From Chersky-267 sp963744115 (GTDB taxonomy: Bacteria > Chloroflexota > Limnocylindria > Limnocylindrales > CSP1-4): DNA of 64,000 bases. Made by a program: the position numbers and the translations under genes. The stretch is taken from positions 434,001-498,000 of the forward strand of contig CAVUSI010000002.1 of the NCBI GenBank assembly GCA_963744115.1, read 5' to 3'. Of the stretch, positions 50,382 to 59,303 are shown piece by piece; within the stretch, counting starts at the first letter, position 1; each line of letters begins with the position of its first letter. The notes under the pieces are model-generated. The model ran no database searches. It was not told the origin of the DNA and saw only the letters and a list, made by a program, of their open reading frames with translations.

Positions 50382-50384
50382 ACT
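50379..50384 (+). promoter_or_regulatory. -10 box of the nucleotidyltransferase-fold gene
   Basis: TAGACT stands 8 nt before the ATG at 50393 and includes the stop codon (TAG) of the upstream gene. Confidence 0.4.
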
Positions 50385-50392
50385 GACGCGCC

Positions 50393-51244
50393 ATGAGCCT
50401 GCCGCCGGACGCCTCGCCGCCGGACGCCTCGCCGGCGGATGCACTGCCGCCGGACGAACCGCCTGCTGCCTCGGCCGCCGAGGTCGAGGCAGAGGCGCTT
50501 CGCTTGATGCGGTCGGTGACCGACGCTCGGCTCCGGGTCCGACTGATGGGCGGGCTGGCGATCCGGATCCAGTCGCCGACGGCCTCACGACCGCCGTACG
50601 AGCGGACCTACCGGGACTTCGACCTCGTGGCGCACGACAAGGACGTCTCGGCGCTCCGCCGACTGCTCGATGCCGCCGGCTACGTCGGGGACAAGCTGTT
50701 CAACGCGATCCACGGCGCGCAGCGGCTGGTCTACTCGGCGCCGGACGGCCGCTGGTCGGTCGACATCGTGATCGATCGGCTGGAGATGTCCCACACCCTC
50801 GACCTCAAGGGCCGGCTCGCGACCGATGGGCCCACCCTCGATCTCGCCGACCTGCTGTTGACCAAGCTCCAGATCTGGGAGACGAACCGGAAGGACCTCG
50901 GCGACGCGATCTGCCTGCTGGCCGACCACCCGCTCGCTGCGGTCGGTCGGTTGTCGGCCGCGGGCGGAGCCGACGGGACTCCGGCGCCGATCGATCTTGT
51001 CCGCCTCCGATCCGTCCTCGGCGCGGACTGGGGCTTCTGCCACACGGTCGAACGGAACCTCCGGGCGGTCGCCGAACAGTGGGTGACCGCGCCGATCCCC
51101 GACCCGCCGTTCGCCGTCGACGCCCAGGTCGCGACCCTGCTCGCGGACCTCGAGGCGGCTCCGAAGTCGCTGGGCTGGAAGGCGCGCGCACGCGTCGGTG
51201 AGCGGGTCCGCTGGTACGAAACGCCCGAGGAGGCCCGCCGCTAG
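50393..51244 (+). CDS. Nucleotidyltransferase-fold protein
   Basis: This 283-residue protein has an N-terminal Pro/Ala/Asp repeat (PPDASPPDASPADALPPDE) and then a nucleotidyltransferase-like core: RVRLMGGLAIRI followed by RTYRDFDLVAHD, resembling the GG...DxD motif, with a later acidic strand DGRWSVDIVIDRLEM. Proteins of this type include antibiotic-modifying enzymes and toxin-system nucleotidyltransferases. No antitoxin is adjacent. Activity is inferred from the motif. Confidence 0.6.
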   Translation: MSLPPDASPPDASPADALPPDEPPAASAAEVEAEALRLMRSVTDARLRVRLMGGLAIRIQSPTASRPPYERTYRDFDLVAHDKDVSALRRLLDAAGYVGDKLFNAIHGAQRLVYSAPDGRWSVDIVIDRLEMSHTLDLKGRLATDGPTLDLADLLLTKLQIWETNRKDLGDAICLLADHPLAAVGRLSAAGGADGTPAPIDLVRLRSVLGADWGFCHTVERNLRAVAEQWVTAPIPDPPFAVDAQVATLLADLEAAPKSLGWKARARVGERVRWYETPEEARR

Positions 51245-51302
51245 ACGCCCGAGGAGGCGCGCCGCGAGCCGGCGACCTCCCGCTTCGCGTCGACCCGGGC
51301 CC

Positions 51303-52211
51303 TCAGCCCTCGCCGAGTCCGTTGCGGACGAGCGCCTCACGCCAGTACTCGACGCTGGCGACCAGGTCGTCGAGGACCGATTCGTCGTCCTGCTCGAATG
51401 CCGGGATGATCTCGAGGATGAGCGCCGTCGTCTCGACGCCGCCGGCCTCGAGCGCGGCCAGCACCCGGTCCGCATCGATCCTGCCGATCGCGTTGCGGTC
51501 CGCCGTGAACGGCCAGTGGTGGTCGCCATCGGCGTCGGATTGCTGGAGCTGCACGACGGGAGCCGCCCAGCCGAGCTCGACCAGCCAGGCGTATGGATCG
51601 CGGTCCGGACCGGTCGACCCGGGCACGCACATGTGACCGACGTCGAGGCAGAGCCGGACCGGCACGCATCCATCGTCGCCGCTCGTCAGCAGCTCTCGGA
51701 TCATCGCCATGGTCGACGGCTCGCGTGCAGCGGCGAGGTTCTCGACCATGAGGTACTCGAGACCGGCACGCGACGCCGCGCCCGACAGGTCGATCAACGA
51801 CGCCTGCAGCTCCGTCCACCGCGCCGCACGCCGGTCGGGATCCGTCCAGTCCGGGACGCTGAAGGCGCCGACGTGGCCGCCGGTCGCCACGCCGCCGAGC
51901 GCCGCGGTCCAGTCGATGGCCCAGCGGAACCAGCTCGCTGCGGCGGCGCGTCCGGCCGGGTCGGGTCCCAGGAGCAGGTTGTCCGAATAGGCCGCCAGGC
52001 CGGTGAACGTCGAATGGATCTCGATGCCCGCCGCGGTCGCCGTTCGCGCCAGCGCCGCGGCATCGTCCGCGCTCGAGCCTGCCGCCACCAGGTCGAACGA
52101 ATGCTGGACGAGCGACAGGCCCAGCCGCTCGCGCACGATCGGGATCCAGTCCTCGGCGAGCGGCCAGCGCTTGACGGCGAAACAGGTGTTGATCCCGAGC
52201 CGGACGTCCAC
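51303..52211 (-). CDS. Sugar phosphate isomerase/epimerase (TIM barrel)
   Basis: This 302-residue protein belongs to the AP-endonuclease-2-like sugar isomerase family. It begins VRLGINTCFAVKRWPL and has LVQHSFDLV, EIHSTFTGLAAY, metal-binding EN in LMVENLAA, CLDVGHMCVPG with Asp and His, and a terminal Glu in ALILEIIPAFEQ. These give the usual Glu-Asp-His-Glu metal site. GTG at 52211 is preferred over TTG at 52217 because GGGGAGG stands 6 nt before it. It is the last gene of the DeoR-BtpA-phosphoesterase-FGGY-epimerase operon, probably converting one phosphorylated ketose to another. Confidence 0.87.
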   Translation of the reverse strand: MDVRLGINTCFAVKRWPLAEDWIPIVRERLGLSLVQHSFDLVAAGSSADDAAALARTATAAGIEIHSTFTGLAAYSDNLLLGPDPAGRAAAASWFRWAIDWTAALGGVATGGHVGAFSVPDWTDPDRRAARWTELQASLIDLSGAASRAGLEYLMVENLAAAREPSTMAMIRELLTSGDDGCVPVRLCLDVGHMCVPGSTGPDRDPYAWLVELGWAAPVVQLQQSDADGDHHWPFTADRNAIGRIDADRVLAALEAGGVETTALILEIIPAFEQDDESVLDDLVASVEYWREALVRNGLGEG

Positions 52212-52213
52212 CG

Positions 52214-53728
52214 TCAACCTCCCCGGACCGCCGCGGACGCGGCCAGTCTGCGATATGCGCCGAGAGCCTCGTCGTAGGCCGATCGGGCGCCGGCGTCCGG
52301 CTCGATCGGCGGTTCGGTCCGGGTGCAGCGGGCGATCGCCTCGGCCGGATCACGGTAGATCCCGGCACCCAGGCCGGCCAGCATCGCGACCCCGGTGACG
52401 GCGGCGTCGCCGGGGACCGTCCGGACCGGGATGCCCAGCACGTCGGCCTTGATCCGCGTCCAGGTCCCGAGGCGGGTGTCGCCGCCCGACACGCGCAGCT
52501 CGGTGACCGGCGCCCCGCCCACGCGGAGGAGGTCGAGCTGGTCGGCGATGGCGAACGCCACGCCCTCGAGGACCGCGCGCGCCAGCACCGCCCGGCCATG
52601 GCGGAGCGACAGTCCGGCGAAGGCGCCGCGCAGGTCGGGATCGGTCCGCTCGCCGTCACCGAGGACGGGCAGGGCGACGACCCCGTCCGCTCCCGGGCCG
52701 ATCGCCCCGGCCTCAGCGTCGAGGCGGTCGTAATCGGCGGCCGCCGGCCTCCCGGACCGACCCGCATAGGCGAGACCGGCGAGCCAGGCCACCGCGGCTC
52801 CCGTGGTGTTGATCCCGGTCTCGGTCGTGAACGGACCCGGGATGACGTGCGGGTAGTGGGTCACGGCCAGGACGTCGAGCGGTTCGCGGACGGCCGCATT
52901 GAGGCAGGTCGACGAACCGGCCATCTCGCTCACCGGTCCGGGTGCGATCACCCCGGCCCCGAGCGCGCAGGCCTGGCTGTCCGCCCCGCCGAGGATCACC
53001 GGCAGGTCGACCGGCAGGCCGACCCGAGCCGCCACGGCGGCCCGCAACCCACCGACGACGGCACTCGACGCCATGATCGCCGGGAAGAGCGAGCGGTCGA
53101 GGCCGAGGTCGTCGAGCATCCGGTCATCCCAGCCGCCGGCGCGCAGGTCGTACACGAGCGTCGCTCCGGCATGCGTCCCGTCGGTCGCGGCGACTCCGGT
53201 CAGGTGGAGGGCGACCAGGTCGCGCGGTTGGAGGGCGAGCGAAGCCAGCCTGAAGTCGGCCGCCTGATGCTCGCGCAACCAGAGCAGCTTCGGGGCGATG
53301 TGGAAGCTCGACGGAAGGTGACCGGTCCGGGCGTGGATCGCCTCGTCGCCGAAACGCTCGCGCATCGCCGTCGCTTCGGCGACCGCTCGGTTGTCGCGGT
53401 AGATCAGGCCGCTCGTCACCGGTCGACCGCGTCGATCGACCAGGACGACCGACGGGCACTGGCCGGTCAGCCCGATCGCGCGCACGTCGGCGGCGCGACC
53501 GAGGCCGTCGGCCTCGAGACGTCGGACCAGATCGGCCAGCGCCCCGACCGCCGCGGACCGCCACGAGCGCGCGTCCTGCTCCGCCCATCCCGGCCGGGGA
53601 GCAGCCGTCGGGTAGCTCCGACGCGCCTCGAGGATGCGTCGGCCGGCGAGGTCCAGGGCCGCGGCTCGGGCCCCGGACGTGCCGACGTCGATCGCGACGA
53701 GCAGTCCATCGTGCCGGGCGCGGGTCAC
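52214..53728 (-). CDS. FGGY family carbohydrate kinase
   Basis: This 504-residue kinase begins LLVAIDVGTSGARAAALDLAG and carries AIGLTGQCPSVVLVD, LIYRDNRAVAEA, ILGGADSQACALGAG, EMAGSSTCLNAA and the C-terminal LRVSGGDTRLGTWTRIKADVLG. It would phosphorylate the incoming sugar or polyol of the locus. Its stop lies 3 nt from the epimerase start and its start 2 nt from the phosphoesterase stop, so the operon is tightly packed. It is unrelated in detail to the other FGGY kinase at 20916. Confidence 0.9.
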   Translation of the reverse strand: MTRARHDGLLVAIDVGTSGARAAALDLAGRRILEARRSYPTAAPRPGWAEQDARSWRSAAVGALADLVRRLEADGLGRAADVRAIGLTGQCPSVVLVDRRGRPVTSGLIYRDNRAVAEATAMRERFGDEAIHARTGHLPSSFHIAPKLLWLREHQAADFRLASLALQPRDLVALHLTGVAATDGTHAGATLVYDLRAGGWDDRMLDDLGLDRSLFPAIMASSAVVGGLRAAVAARVGLPVDLPVILGGADSQACALGAGVIAPGPVSEMAGSSTCLNAAVREPLDVLAVTHYPHVIPGPFTTETGINTTGAAVAWLAGLAYAGRSGRPAAADYDRLDAEAGAIGPGADGVVALPVLGDGERTDPDLRGAFAGLSLRHGRAVLARAVLEGVAFAIADQLDLLRVGGAPVTELRVSGGDTRLGTWTRIKADVLGIPVRTVPGDAAVTGVAMLAGLGAGIYRDPAEAIARCTRTEPPIEPDAGARSAYDEALGAYRRLAASAAVRGG

Positions 53729-53729
53729 G

Positions 53730-54683
53730 TCAGCCCCGGACGAGCTGGTGCGCCGCGACCTTGTCGCGCTCGAGGGTCATGATCGCTCCGTTGAGGACGC
53801 CCGTCCCGTAGTCCGAGCCCGGATTGATGGCGATCGTCCGGCCCAGCCGGCGGATGCCGCCCGACTCGTGGATGTGCCCGTGCAATCCGAGCAACGGCTG
53901 GATCGTCATCAGCGCGTCGCGGACCGCGGTGCTGCCGACCGGCGCGAACTTGACCTGGCCGACGGAGGTCTGGACGGTCAGGTTCGCGTCGAGGACCGGC
54001 GCCTCGTCGAGGCCGCTCCCGAACGGCGGGACGTGGACGTTGACGATCGCCCGCTCCGGCGCCTGCAGCCTGGCCGCCATGTCGCCGATCGCCGCGGCCA
54101 GGCCGTCCTCGGTCATCTCGCGATGGCTGTGCCACGGCGTGATGTTCGAGTAGCCGAGCGAGATCATCTCGTGATCGTCGTCGATCATGACGACCCGACC
54201 CTCGTCGTGGACGCCCCACGGCGCGTCGTCGAGGAGCGATCGCAGCTCCGCCGGGTCGTCGTTGCCGAGCATGAAGTACAGCCGCTTGCCGGTCGGGCGA
54301 AGGCGCTCATCGGCCAGGTTCAGCCACTCGTTGAGCCGCGCGTGCATCAGGCTGACGAACAGGGCATCGAGCGATCCGTCGGCCTTCCGGGCGTCGAGCT
54401 CGCCGGCCTCCGCCCGGTACGGGTAGTAGCCGTGATCGGCGATGAGCTTCTCGAGCGCCTCGAGCTCGGGTCCGTCCTCGACGTCGTAGCTCGTCCCGAT
54501 GAACGAGCAACGGTACCGACCGTCGCTGCCGCGGACGATCGTCTGGAGCGCCTTCCCGGCGATATCGCCGCCCAGGACGAGGACGTCGACGCCGTAGGCC
54601 GTACCGGCATTGACGAACTTCCGGAAGCATTTGCTCGATCCGTGGAGGTCGGTGGCGAAGTAGACCTTGGTCTTCTTGCCCAT
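53730..54683 (-). CDS. Calcineurin-like metallophosphoesterase
   Basis: This 317-residue protein has the ordered metal-binding motifs of the family: DLHGS (12-16), LGGDIAG, LGNDD, VHVPPFG and HGHIHESGG. It is cytoplasmic, with no signal peptide. In this operon it may dephosphorylate a sugar phosphate, or hydrolyse a phosphodiester, next to the BtpA-type protein. The true substrate cannot be read from the motifs. Confidence 0.88.
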   Translation of the reverse strand: MGKKTKVYFATDLHGSSKCFRKFVNAGTAYGVDVLVLGGDIAGKALQTIVRGSDGRYRCSFIGTSYDVEDGPELEALEKLIADHGYYPYRAEAGELDARKADGSLDALFVSLMHARLNEWLNLADERLRPTGKRLYFMLGNDDPAELRSLLDDAPWGVHDEGRVVMIDDDHEMISLGYSNITPWHSHREMTEDGLAAAIGDMAARLQAPERAIVNVHVPPFGSGLDEAPVLDANLTVQTSVGQVKFAPVGSTAVRDALMTIQPLLGLHGHIHESGGIRRLGRTIAINPGSDYGTGVLNGAIMTLERDKVAAHQLVRG

Positions 54684-54689
54684 CGCCGG

Positions 54690-55508
54690 TCAGGCGCCGA
54701 CCGCGCGCGAGCGGACGGTCCGGGCCGCGTCCATCAGGCGCATCGCCCGGTCGCGGTCGACCGCGTTCCAGGTCACCCCATCGACCTTGAGACTGGTCCC
54801 GACGATCGCGCCGTCGGCGACCGCGAAGATCTCCTCGATCCGCTCGGCCCGGACCCCCGTGTTGGCGATGACCGGCGTGTCCGGGATCGCCTCCTTGGCC
54901 GTCCGCAGGTCGCTCATCGCGAACGACACTCCGGCGGCCGGTCCGCTGATGAGGACGGCGTCCATCCCGAGGAAGGCGGCGCCCTTGGCCCGCTCCGCGA
55001 CGCCCCGGCTGCCGATCGCGCTGGCGAACTCCGGGAGGACGTTGTCGAACAGGGCGACGTCGGCGGCCCCGATCATCGTCCGGTATCCAGCGATCTCGCC
55101 GATCTTCGGCTCGATCATCCCGAGGTCGCTCTCGTAGACGCCGGTCAGGACCTCGCGGATGAAGCTCGCCCCGGTCGCCCTCGCCAGGGCCAGGCTGGCG
55201 ATCGCGTCCCACAGGATGTTCACCCCGAACGGGACCCGCACGTCGCTCCGGAGCATGCCGATGGTGGCGGCCATGGCGCTCGGGATCTCCGGTCCCACCT
55301 TGAGCTGGTAGGGATAGTCGGCCTCGTTGCAGAACAGGACCCCGTCGACGCCCGCCTCCTGCAGGATCGCCAGGTCGCGCCCGAGGCTGTCGAGCGCCTT
55401 GCCCTGCCCCGCGGCGACATCGTGCAGCGGTCGGCCGGGCAGGCCGGGGAAATGGAGCATCGCGACCACCGGCTTGACCGTCCCGAAGATCCGCTCCAGT
55501 GCGTCCAT
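54690..55508 (-). CDS. BtpA/SgcQ family protein
   Basis: This 272-residue TIM-barrel-type protein has the family patterns KPVVAMLHFPGLPG, DGVLFCNEADYPYQL, FGVNILWDAIASLALARATG, VLISGPAAG and ADGAIVGTSLKVDG. SgcQ, its relative in Escherichia coli, sits in a sugar-phosphate locus with an epimerase, as here. A role in phosphosugar metabolism fits better than the photosystem-biogenesis role of cyanobacterial BtpA. It lies 9 nt downstream of the DeoR gene. Confidence 0.87.
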   Translation of the reverse strand: MDALERIFGTVKPVVAMLHFPGLPGRPLHDVAAGQGKALDSLGRDLAILQEAGVDGVLFCNEADYPYQLKVGPEIPSAMAATIGMLRSDVRVPFGVNILWDAIASLALARATGASFIREVLTGVYESDLGMIEPKIGEIAGYRTMIGAADVALFDNVLPEFASAIGSRGVAERAKGAAFLGMDAVLISGPAAGVSFAMSDLRTAKEAIPDTPVIANTGVRAERIEEIFAVADGAIVGTSLKVDGVTWNAVDRDRAMRLMDAARTVRSRAVGA

Positions 55509-55517
55509 GCTCTCTCC

Positions 55518-56378
55518 TCAGGCTGGGTCGATCCGGGCCGACGAGGCGGCGAGCGCTTCGTCGTTCGGACCGGCGATGACGATCTCGAGACCGGCGGCGG
55601 CCAGGGCCGTCAGCTCGAGCGCGGGGGCGGATCGGTCGGTGACGAGGGTCTGGATCGAGGCGGCCTCGGCCACGACCGCGTTCGCGGATGTGCCGATCTT
55701 CGAGCCGTCGGCGATGACGACCACGCGGGCGGCTCGCTCGATGGCGAGGCGCTGGATCTCCGCCTCGTCGTCGTCGACCTCGGTCAGGCCCCAACGCGCG
55801 CTGAGCCCGGCGGCGCCGATGACCGCCAGGTCGAACCGGAAGCGACCGAGGGTCGCGGCGGCGACCGGTCCGACGCAGGTCAGCTCGTCGCGTCGGACGG
55901 CGCCGCCGAGGGCCACGACCTCGACCGGGCGGGTCCCGAGGAGACTCGCCGTCGGGAGCGACGCCGTCACGACGACCAGGCCCGGGCGGACCGGCAGGAA
56001 CCGGGCGAACTGCTCGGCGGTCGTGCCGATCCCGACGAAGACCACCCGGGCGTCACCGAGGAGGTGGGTCGCGCGCATCCCGATCCGGCGCTTCTCCCGG
56101 GTGTGCTGGAGCGCCCGCGCGTTGAACGCGACGTCGAGCGCCCGGGTCAGGTGGGCGGTCGCCCCACCGTAGGTCTGGCGGACGAAGCCGTCCCGCTCGA
56201 GCCGGCGGATGTCCCGGCGGATCGTCATCTCGCTGACATCGAACTCCCGGGCAAGGTCACCGACGTGGATCGTCTGCTCCTCGGCGACGCGCTCGAGGAT
56301 GCGATGACGCCGGTCGACCGCCGCGAGCGGCCGCGGACGGCCACCGCTCGTCTCCGCACGTCTCACAGCATCCGACAC
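55518..56378 (-). CDS. DeoR family transcriptional repressor
   Basis: This 286-residue regulator has a winged HTH (RHRILERVAEEQTIHVGDLAREFDVSEMTIRRDIRRLE, then GFVRQTYGGAT) and a DeoR sensor domain with VVFVGIGTTAEQFARFL, VVALGGAVRRDELTCVG and IADGSKIGTSAN, which binds a sugar phosphate. GTG at 56378 is chosen for its GAGGA site 6 nt upstream; ATG at 56384 is the alternative. It is the first gene of the catabolic operon and divergent from the permease, with an inverted repeat between them as likely operator. Confidence 0.9.
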   Translation of the reverse strand: MSDAVRRAETSGGRPRPLAAVDRRHRILERVAEEQTIHVGDLAREFDVSEMTIRRDIRRLERDGFVRQTYGGATAHLTRALDVAFNARALQHTREKRRIGMRATHLLGDARVVFVGIGTTAEQFARFLPVRPGLVVVTASLPTASLLGTRPVEVVALGGAVRRDELTCVGPVAAATLGRFRFDLAVIGAAGLSARWGLTEVDDDEAEIQRLAIERAARVVVIADGSKIGTSANAVVAEAASIQTLVTDRSAPALELTALAAAGLEIVIAGPNDEALAASSARIDPA

Positions 56379-56410
56379 GTTCATTCCTCGAAACGCACAA
56401 CAACCATTGA

Positions 56411-56433
56411 CGAACAGTGTGCGATTGTGTTCG
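56411..56433. promoter_or_regulatory. Probable DeoR operator
   Basis: CGAACA-N11-TGTTCG is an exact inverted repeat in the divergent control region of the DeoR and permease genes. Related GTGTGCG/TGTGCG words lie beside it at 56419-56425 and 56392-56398. Induction by a pathway sugar phosphate would release both transcripts. Confidence 0.55.
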
Positions 56434-56506
56434 ACTATCAATGCGGCAGGCCCGCGCTGTCAAGCGCTCACACCGCACTGTGGACCGCGACGGAGGAGGA
56501 ACCACC

Positions 56507-58141
56507 TTGACCACGAAGGTCGACGGTACCGGGGGTAGCCAACTGTTCGTTCGCCAGAGCACGGGGCTGGTTCGGGAGGCCTCGGCGCTCGATGCGACGA
56601 TCTTCAACGCGGTCTTCTCGGCGCCGGTCGGCGCCGCTCTCGCCTTCGGCCTGTTCTGGGCCTACTCCGCCTTCCCGAAGGCCGACCTGGTGTCGGCCAC
56701 GATCATCTCGCTGTTCCTGAACGTCCCCGTCCTGATCATGATGGCGCTGCTCGCCGCCAGCATGCCGCGGACCGGCGGCGACTACGTCTGGGTCAGCCGG
56801 ATCCTGTCGCCCCCGCTGGCGCTGATCAGCAACTTCGGCGCGGCGCTGTCGGCGATGATCGGGGCCACCTTCTGGGCCCGCTACTTCGCCGTGTCGGCCC
56901 TCGGGCCCGTCCTCGTCTCGATCGGGGCGGTGACCGGGAACGCGACGCTGGTCGAGTGGGGCCAGAACTTCAGCGACCAGAAGAACCACCAGATCTGGGT
57001 CTTCCTCGGCGGCTTCGCGATGATCGCATTGATGACGGCCATCCTCATCGCCGGCACGAAGACGACCTTCCGCTGGCAGAACACGTTCTTCGTCATCGCG
57101 ATGGCGGGCACGCTCGCCGCATTCGTCGTCCTCCTGTTCGGCAACAACGCGGACTTCCAGGCGCACTTCAACACCCTGAACGCCACGTTCGGCGGCGGGA
57201 CCGCGGCGGACGTCATCGGCGACAAGGCGGGGATCGGTCCGGATACCTCGGACCTCGGCTCGCTCGTCCCGGCGATCTTCGTGGTCATGACCTTCATGAT
57301 GTGGAACTGGTGGTCGGTCTACCTCGCCGGCGAGCTGAAGAGCGCGATGAACCGTGGTCGCCAGCTCAGCATCATGTTCGGCGCGCTGATCTTCGACGTG
57401 GTGTTCATCTCGCTCGGCGCGATCCTGTTCTTCCGCGTCGTCGGCTTCGACTTCGTCGTCGCGGCCAACAGCGGCAGCACCGCCTACGCGATCCCGTCGG
57501 GCGCCTTCTTCCAGCTCCTCGCGAGCCTGGTCGCCGACATCCCCGTGGTGACCGTGCTCATCGTCGGCTCGTTCCTGTTCTGGAGCCTGCCCGCGATGGT
57601 CGGCAACACGTTCATGCCGATCCGCTCGGTCTTCGCCTGGTCGTTCGACCGACTCCTGCCCGAGAAGTTCGCCGAGGTCAACGAGCGGACCCACTCGCCC
57701 GTGCCGGCCATCCTGCTGGTCATGGGCATCATCACCGCGATGCTTGCCTGGAGCATCGTGTCGACCGACTTCGGGACGTGGCTGGCGCTGGGCGTCCTGG
57801 CCGGCGTCGTCTGCGTCGTGATCGTCGCCGTCGCCGCCTTCGTCTTCTCGAGCCGCCGACCCGACCTGTACCAGGCGTCCCCGGCCAACGTGACCTTCGC
57901 CGGTCTGCCCGTCCTCAAGATCGTGGCCCCGCTGTCGATCCTGGTGATGGTCTTCCTGGTCTACGCCGTCCTGGCCTACCCGCCGCTGGCACTCGGGAGC
58001 TCCGACAACGCCTGGTGGGTCCCGGCCTTCATGCTCGCCATCGTCATCATCGGACTGGTCATCTTCTATGGCGCCCGCGCCATCCGGAAGAGCCAGGGCA
58101 TCGATATCGATCTCGTCTACCGGGAGCTTCCCCCCGAGTGA
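56507..58141 (+). CDS. APC family permease
   Basis: This 544-residue membrane protein has about 12-14 hydrophobic helices. It opens LFVRQSTGLVREASALDATIFNAVFSAP and has MPRTGGDYVWVSRIL, the amino acid-polyamine-organocation signature, with IGATFWARYFAV, MMWNWWSVYLAGELK and LPAMVGNTFMPIRSVFAWSFDRLLPEKFAEV. A TTG at 56507 is preferred because GGAGGAGG ends 7 nt before it. APC members usually carry amino acids, whereas the divergent operon looks like sugar or polyol catabolism, so the substrate is open. Confidence 0.88.
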   Translation: MTTKVDGTGGSQLFVRQSTGLVREASALDATIFNAVFSAPVGAALAFGLFWAYSAFPKADLVSATIISLFLNVPVLIMMALLAASMPRTGGDYVWVSRILSPPLALISNFGAALSAMIGATFWARYFAVSALGPVLVSIGAVTGNATLVEWGQNFSDQKNHQIWVFLGGFAMIALMTAILIAGTKTTFRWQNTFFVIAMAGTLAAFVVLLFGNNADFQAHFNTLNATFGGGTAADVIGDKAGIGPDTSDLGSLVPAIFVVMTFMMWNWWSVYLAGELKSAMNRGRQLSIMFGALIFDVVFISLGAILFFRVVGFDFVVAANSGSTAYAIPSGAFFQLLASLVADIPVVTVLIVGSFLFWSLPAMVGNTFMPIRSVFAWSFDRLLPEKFAEVNERTHSPVPAILLVMGIITAMLAWSIVSTDFGTWLALGVLAGVVCVVIVAVAAFVFSSRRPDLYQASPANVTFAGLPVLKIVAPLSILVMVFLVYAVLAYPPLALGSSDNAWWVPAFMLAIVIIGLVIFYGARAIRKSQGIDIDLVYRELPPE

Positions 58142-58164
58142 TCCCGGTCGACCACGAGGCGGAT

Positions 58165-58190
58165 GGCCGTCGGTCGCGAGACCGGCGGCC
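58165..58190 (+). terminator. Terminator after the permease
   Basis: An 11-bp stem with one G-U pair and a GCGA tetraloop, followed by TTCGCTT, begins 23 nt past the permease stop. I see no gene in the remainder of 58142-58463. Confidence 0.7.
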
Positions 58191-58463
58191 TTCGCTTCCC
58201 GGGTCCGTGACGGACACCACCGGGTCCTGCCGTCTCCCAGGTGCGGTAGTACGGGCATTCTTAGGGAGCGGTCTCGTGCTGGGCCCAGCCGGGTCGCGGG
58301 CGCGCGGATCGGGTTTCGGTGTCCGCGATACCAATGGCCGTGCTATCCCGGCCCGTGGACCGGCCGGACCGCCACGGACAGGTGGCTGCAGGGCGGTTCC
58401 TAGTCATGCCCGTTCTATCGTCGCGCGCCTGTCCGACGAGCGCAGGCGGTGGACCGTGACCGC

Positions 58464-59051
58464 TCAGTCGGCGAGGGCCCGGGCCAGGTTCCGGAGGAGG
58501 TTGAGGCCCTCGTCGACATCCTCGGTCGGGGCGTACGGTCCGGGCATCAGGAAGCACGGTCGGCCGCCCATCGCGACGCCGTCGAGCTGACCCCACGCCT
58601 CGGTCAGGGCTCGACCCGCCGAGGCCGTCGCGGCCCGCTTGTAGATGAACACGACGGCACCCGGCCGCCACAGGGCGATCTTCTGCCACAGCGCGCCGAC
58701 CCCGCGGGTCAGCTCCTCGTCCGACGCCGTGTCGCGCGGCGTGGGCCGCTTGAGCAGGTCGGTGATCCCGTGACCGGCCGCGACGAGCGCGTCGTCGGCC
58801 GCCTCGACCGGGGTGTCGGCCGGGACGATCCCGACCCGCCCGAGGCGCGACCAGAATCGCCGGCCGAGGCTGCCCTGGTGGTAGTGGCCCGCGGTGACGC
58901 TGACCGGTGACGGGTTGAGCCCGACGAACAGCAGGCCGCCGCGCTCGGGCGGCAGGTCCGCCAGCGTCTCGACCGCCCGTCCGTCGATCGTCAGGGTGGT
59001 CCGATGCGGACCGGGACCCGGGCGGAAGAGGAGCTCGTCGAGGGTCGTCAT
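58464..59051 (-). CDS. mug: Mismatch-specific uracil-DNA glycosylase (Mug/TDG family)
   Basis: This 195-residue glycosylase removes uracil or thymine mispaired with guanine. It begins MTTLDELLFRPGPGPHRTTL and has the Mug catalytic motif LLFVGLNPSPVSVTAGHYHQ, then FWSRLGRVGIV, HGITDLLKRPTP and the second motif FLMPGPYAPTED. Asn in GLNPSP activates water in this family. A TATGCT box stands 9 nt before the ATG. Confidence 0.88.
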   Translation of the reverse strand: MTTLDELLFRPGPGPHRTTLTIDGRAVETLADLPPERGGLLFVGLNPSPVSVTAGHYHQGSLGRRFWSRLGRVGIVPADTPVEAADDALVAAGHGITDLLKRPTPRDTASDEELTRGVGALWQKIALWRPGAVVFIYKRAATASAGRALTEAWGQLDGVAMGGRPCFLMPGPYAPTEDVDEGLNLLRNLARALAD

Positions 59052-59060
59052 CGGGCGGCG

Positions 59061-59066
59061 AGCATA
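59061..59066 (-). promoter_or_regulatory. -10 box of the mug gene
   Basis: TATGCT (minus strand) stands 9 nt before the ATG at 59051. Confidence 0.45.
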
Positions 59067-59091
59067 GCGCACGGCGCCGCGACGGCGACGG

Positions 59092-59292
59092 TCAGCGGTC
59101 GCTCGGACCGGGGCGATCGCCCAGCACGCGCTCGACCCGCTGGAGGCGATGGCTGCGCTCGAGGTGGCTCGGCCCGTCGAGCGATCGGGGGGCCAGGATC
59201 GACGCGACACGCGCCAGGCGGAGGGCGCGGACATGGCCCGGGATGGCCGGACCGGCCGCCGGACGGACCCGGATGCGGTTCTTCGGGGTCAT
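59092..59292 (-). CDS. Possible small basic protein
   Basis: This 66-residue open frame starts MTPKNRIRVRPAAGPAIPGH and is rich in Arg, His and Leu. A GAGGCGGG stretch before the ATG could be a ribosome site, and it lies 11 nt past the Tat-substrate gene. The composition is also that of a chance frame in GC-rich DNA, so this is weak. Confidence 0.25.
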   Translation of the reverse strand: MTPKNRIRVRPAAGPAIPGHVRALRLARVASILAPRSLDGPSHLERSHRLQRVERVLGDRPGPSDR

Positions 59293-59303
59293 CGTCGCCC
59301 GCC

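Noticed and set aside
53634..56510. A 958-codon plus-strand open frame
   Set aside because: It lies opposite the DeoR operon genes, which have clear domains; long antisense frames are expected at this GC content.
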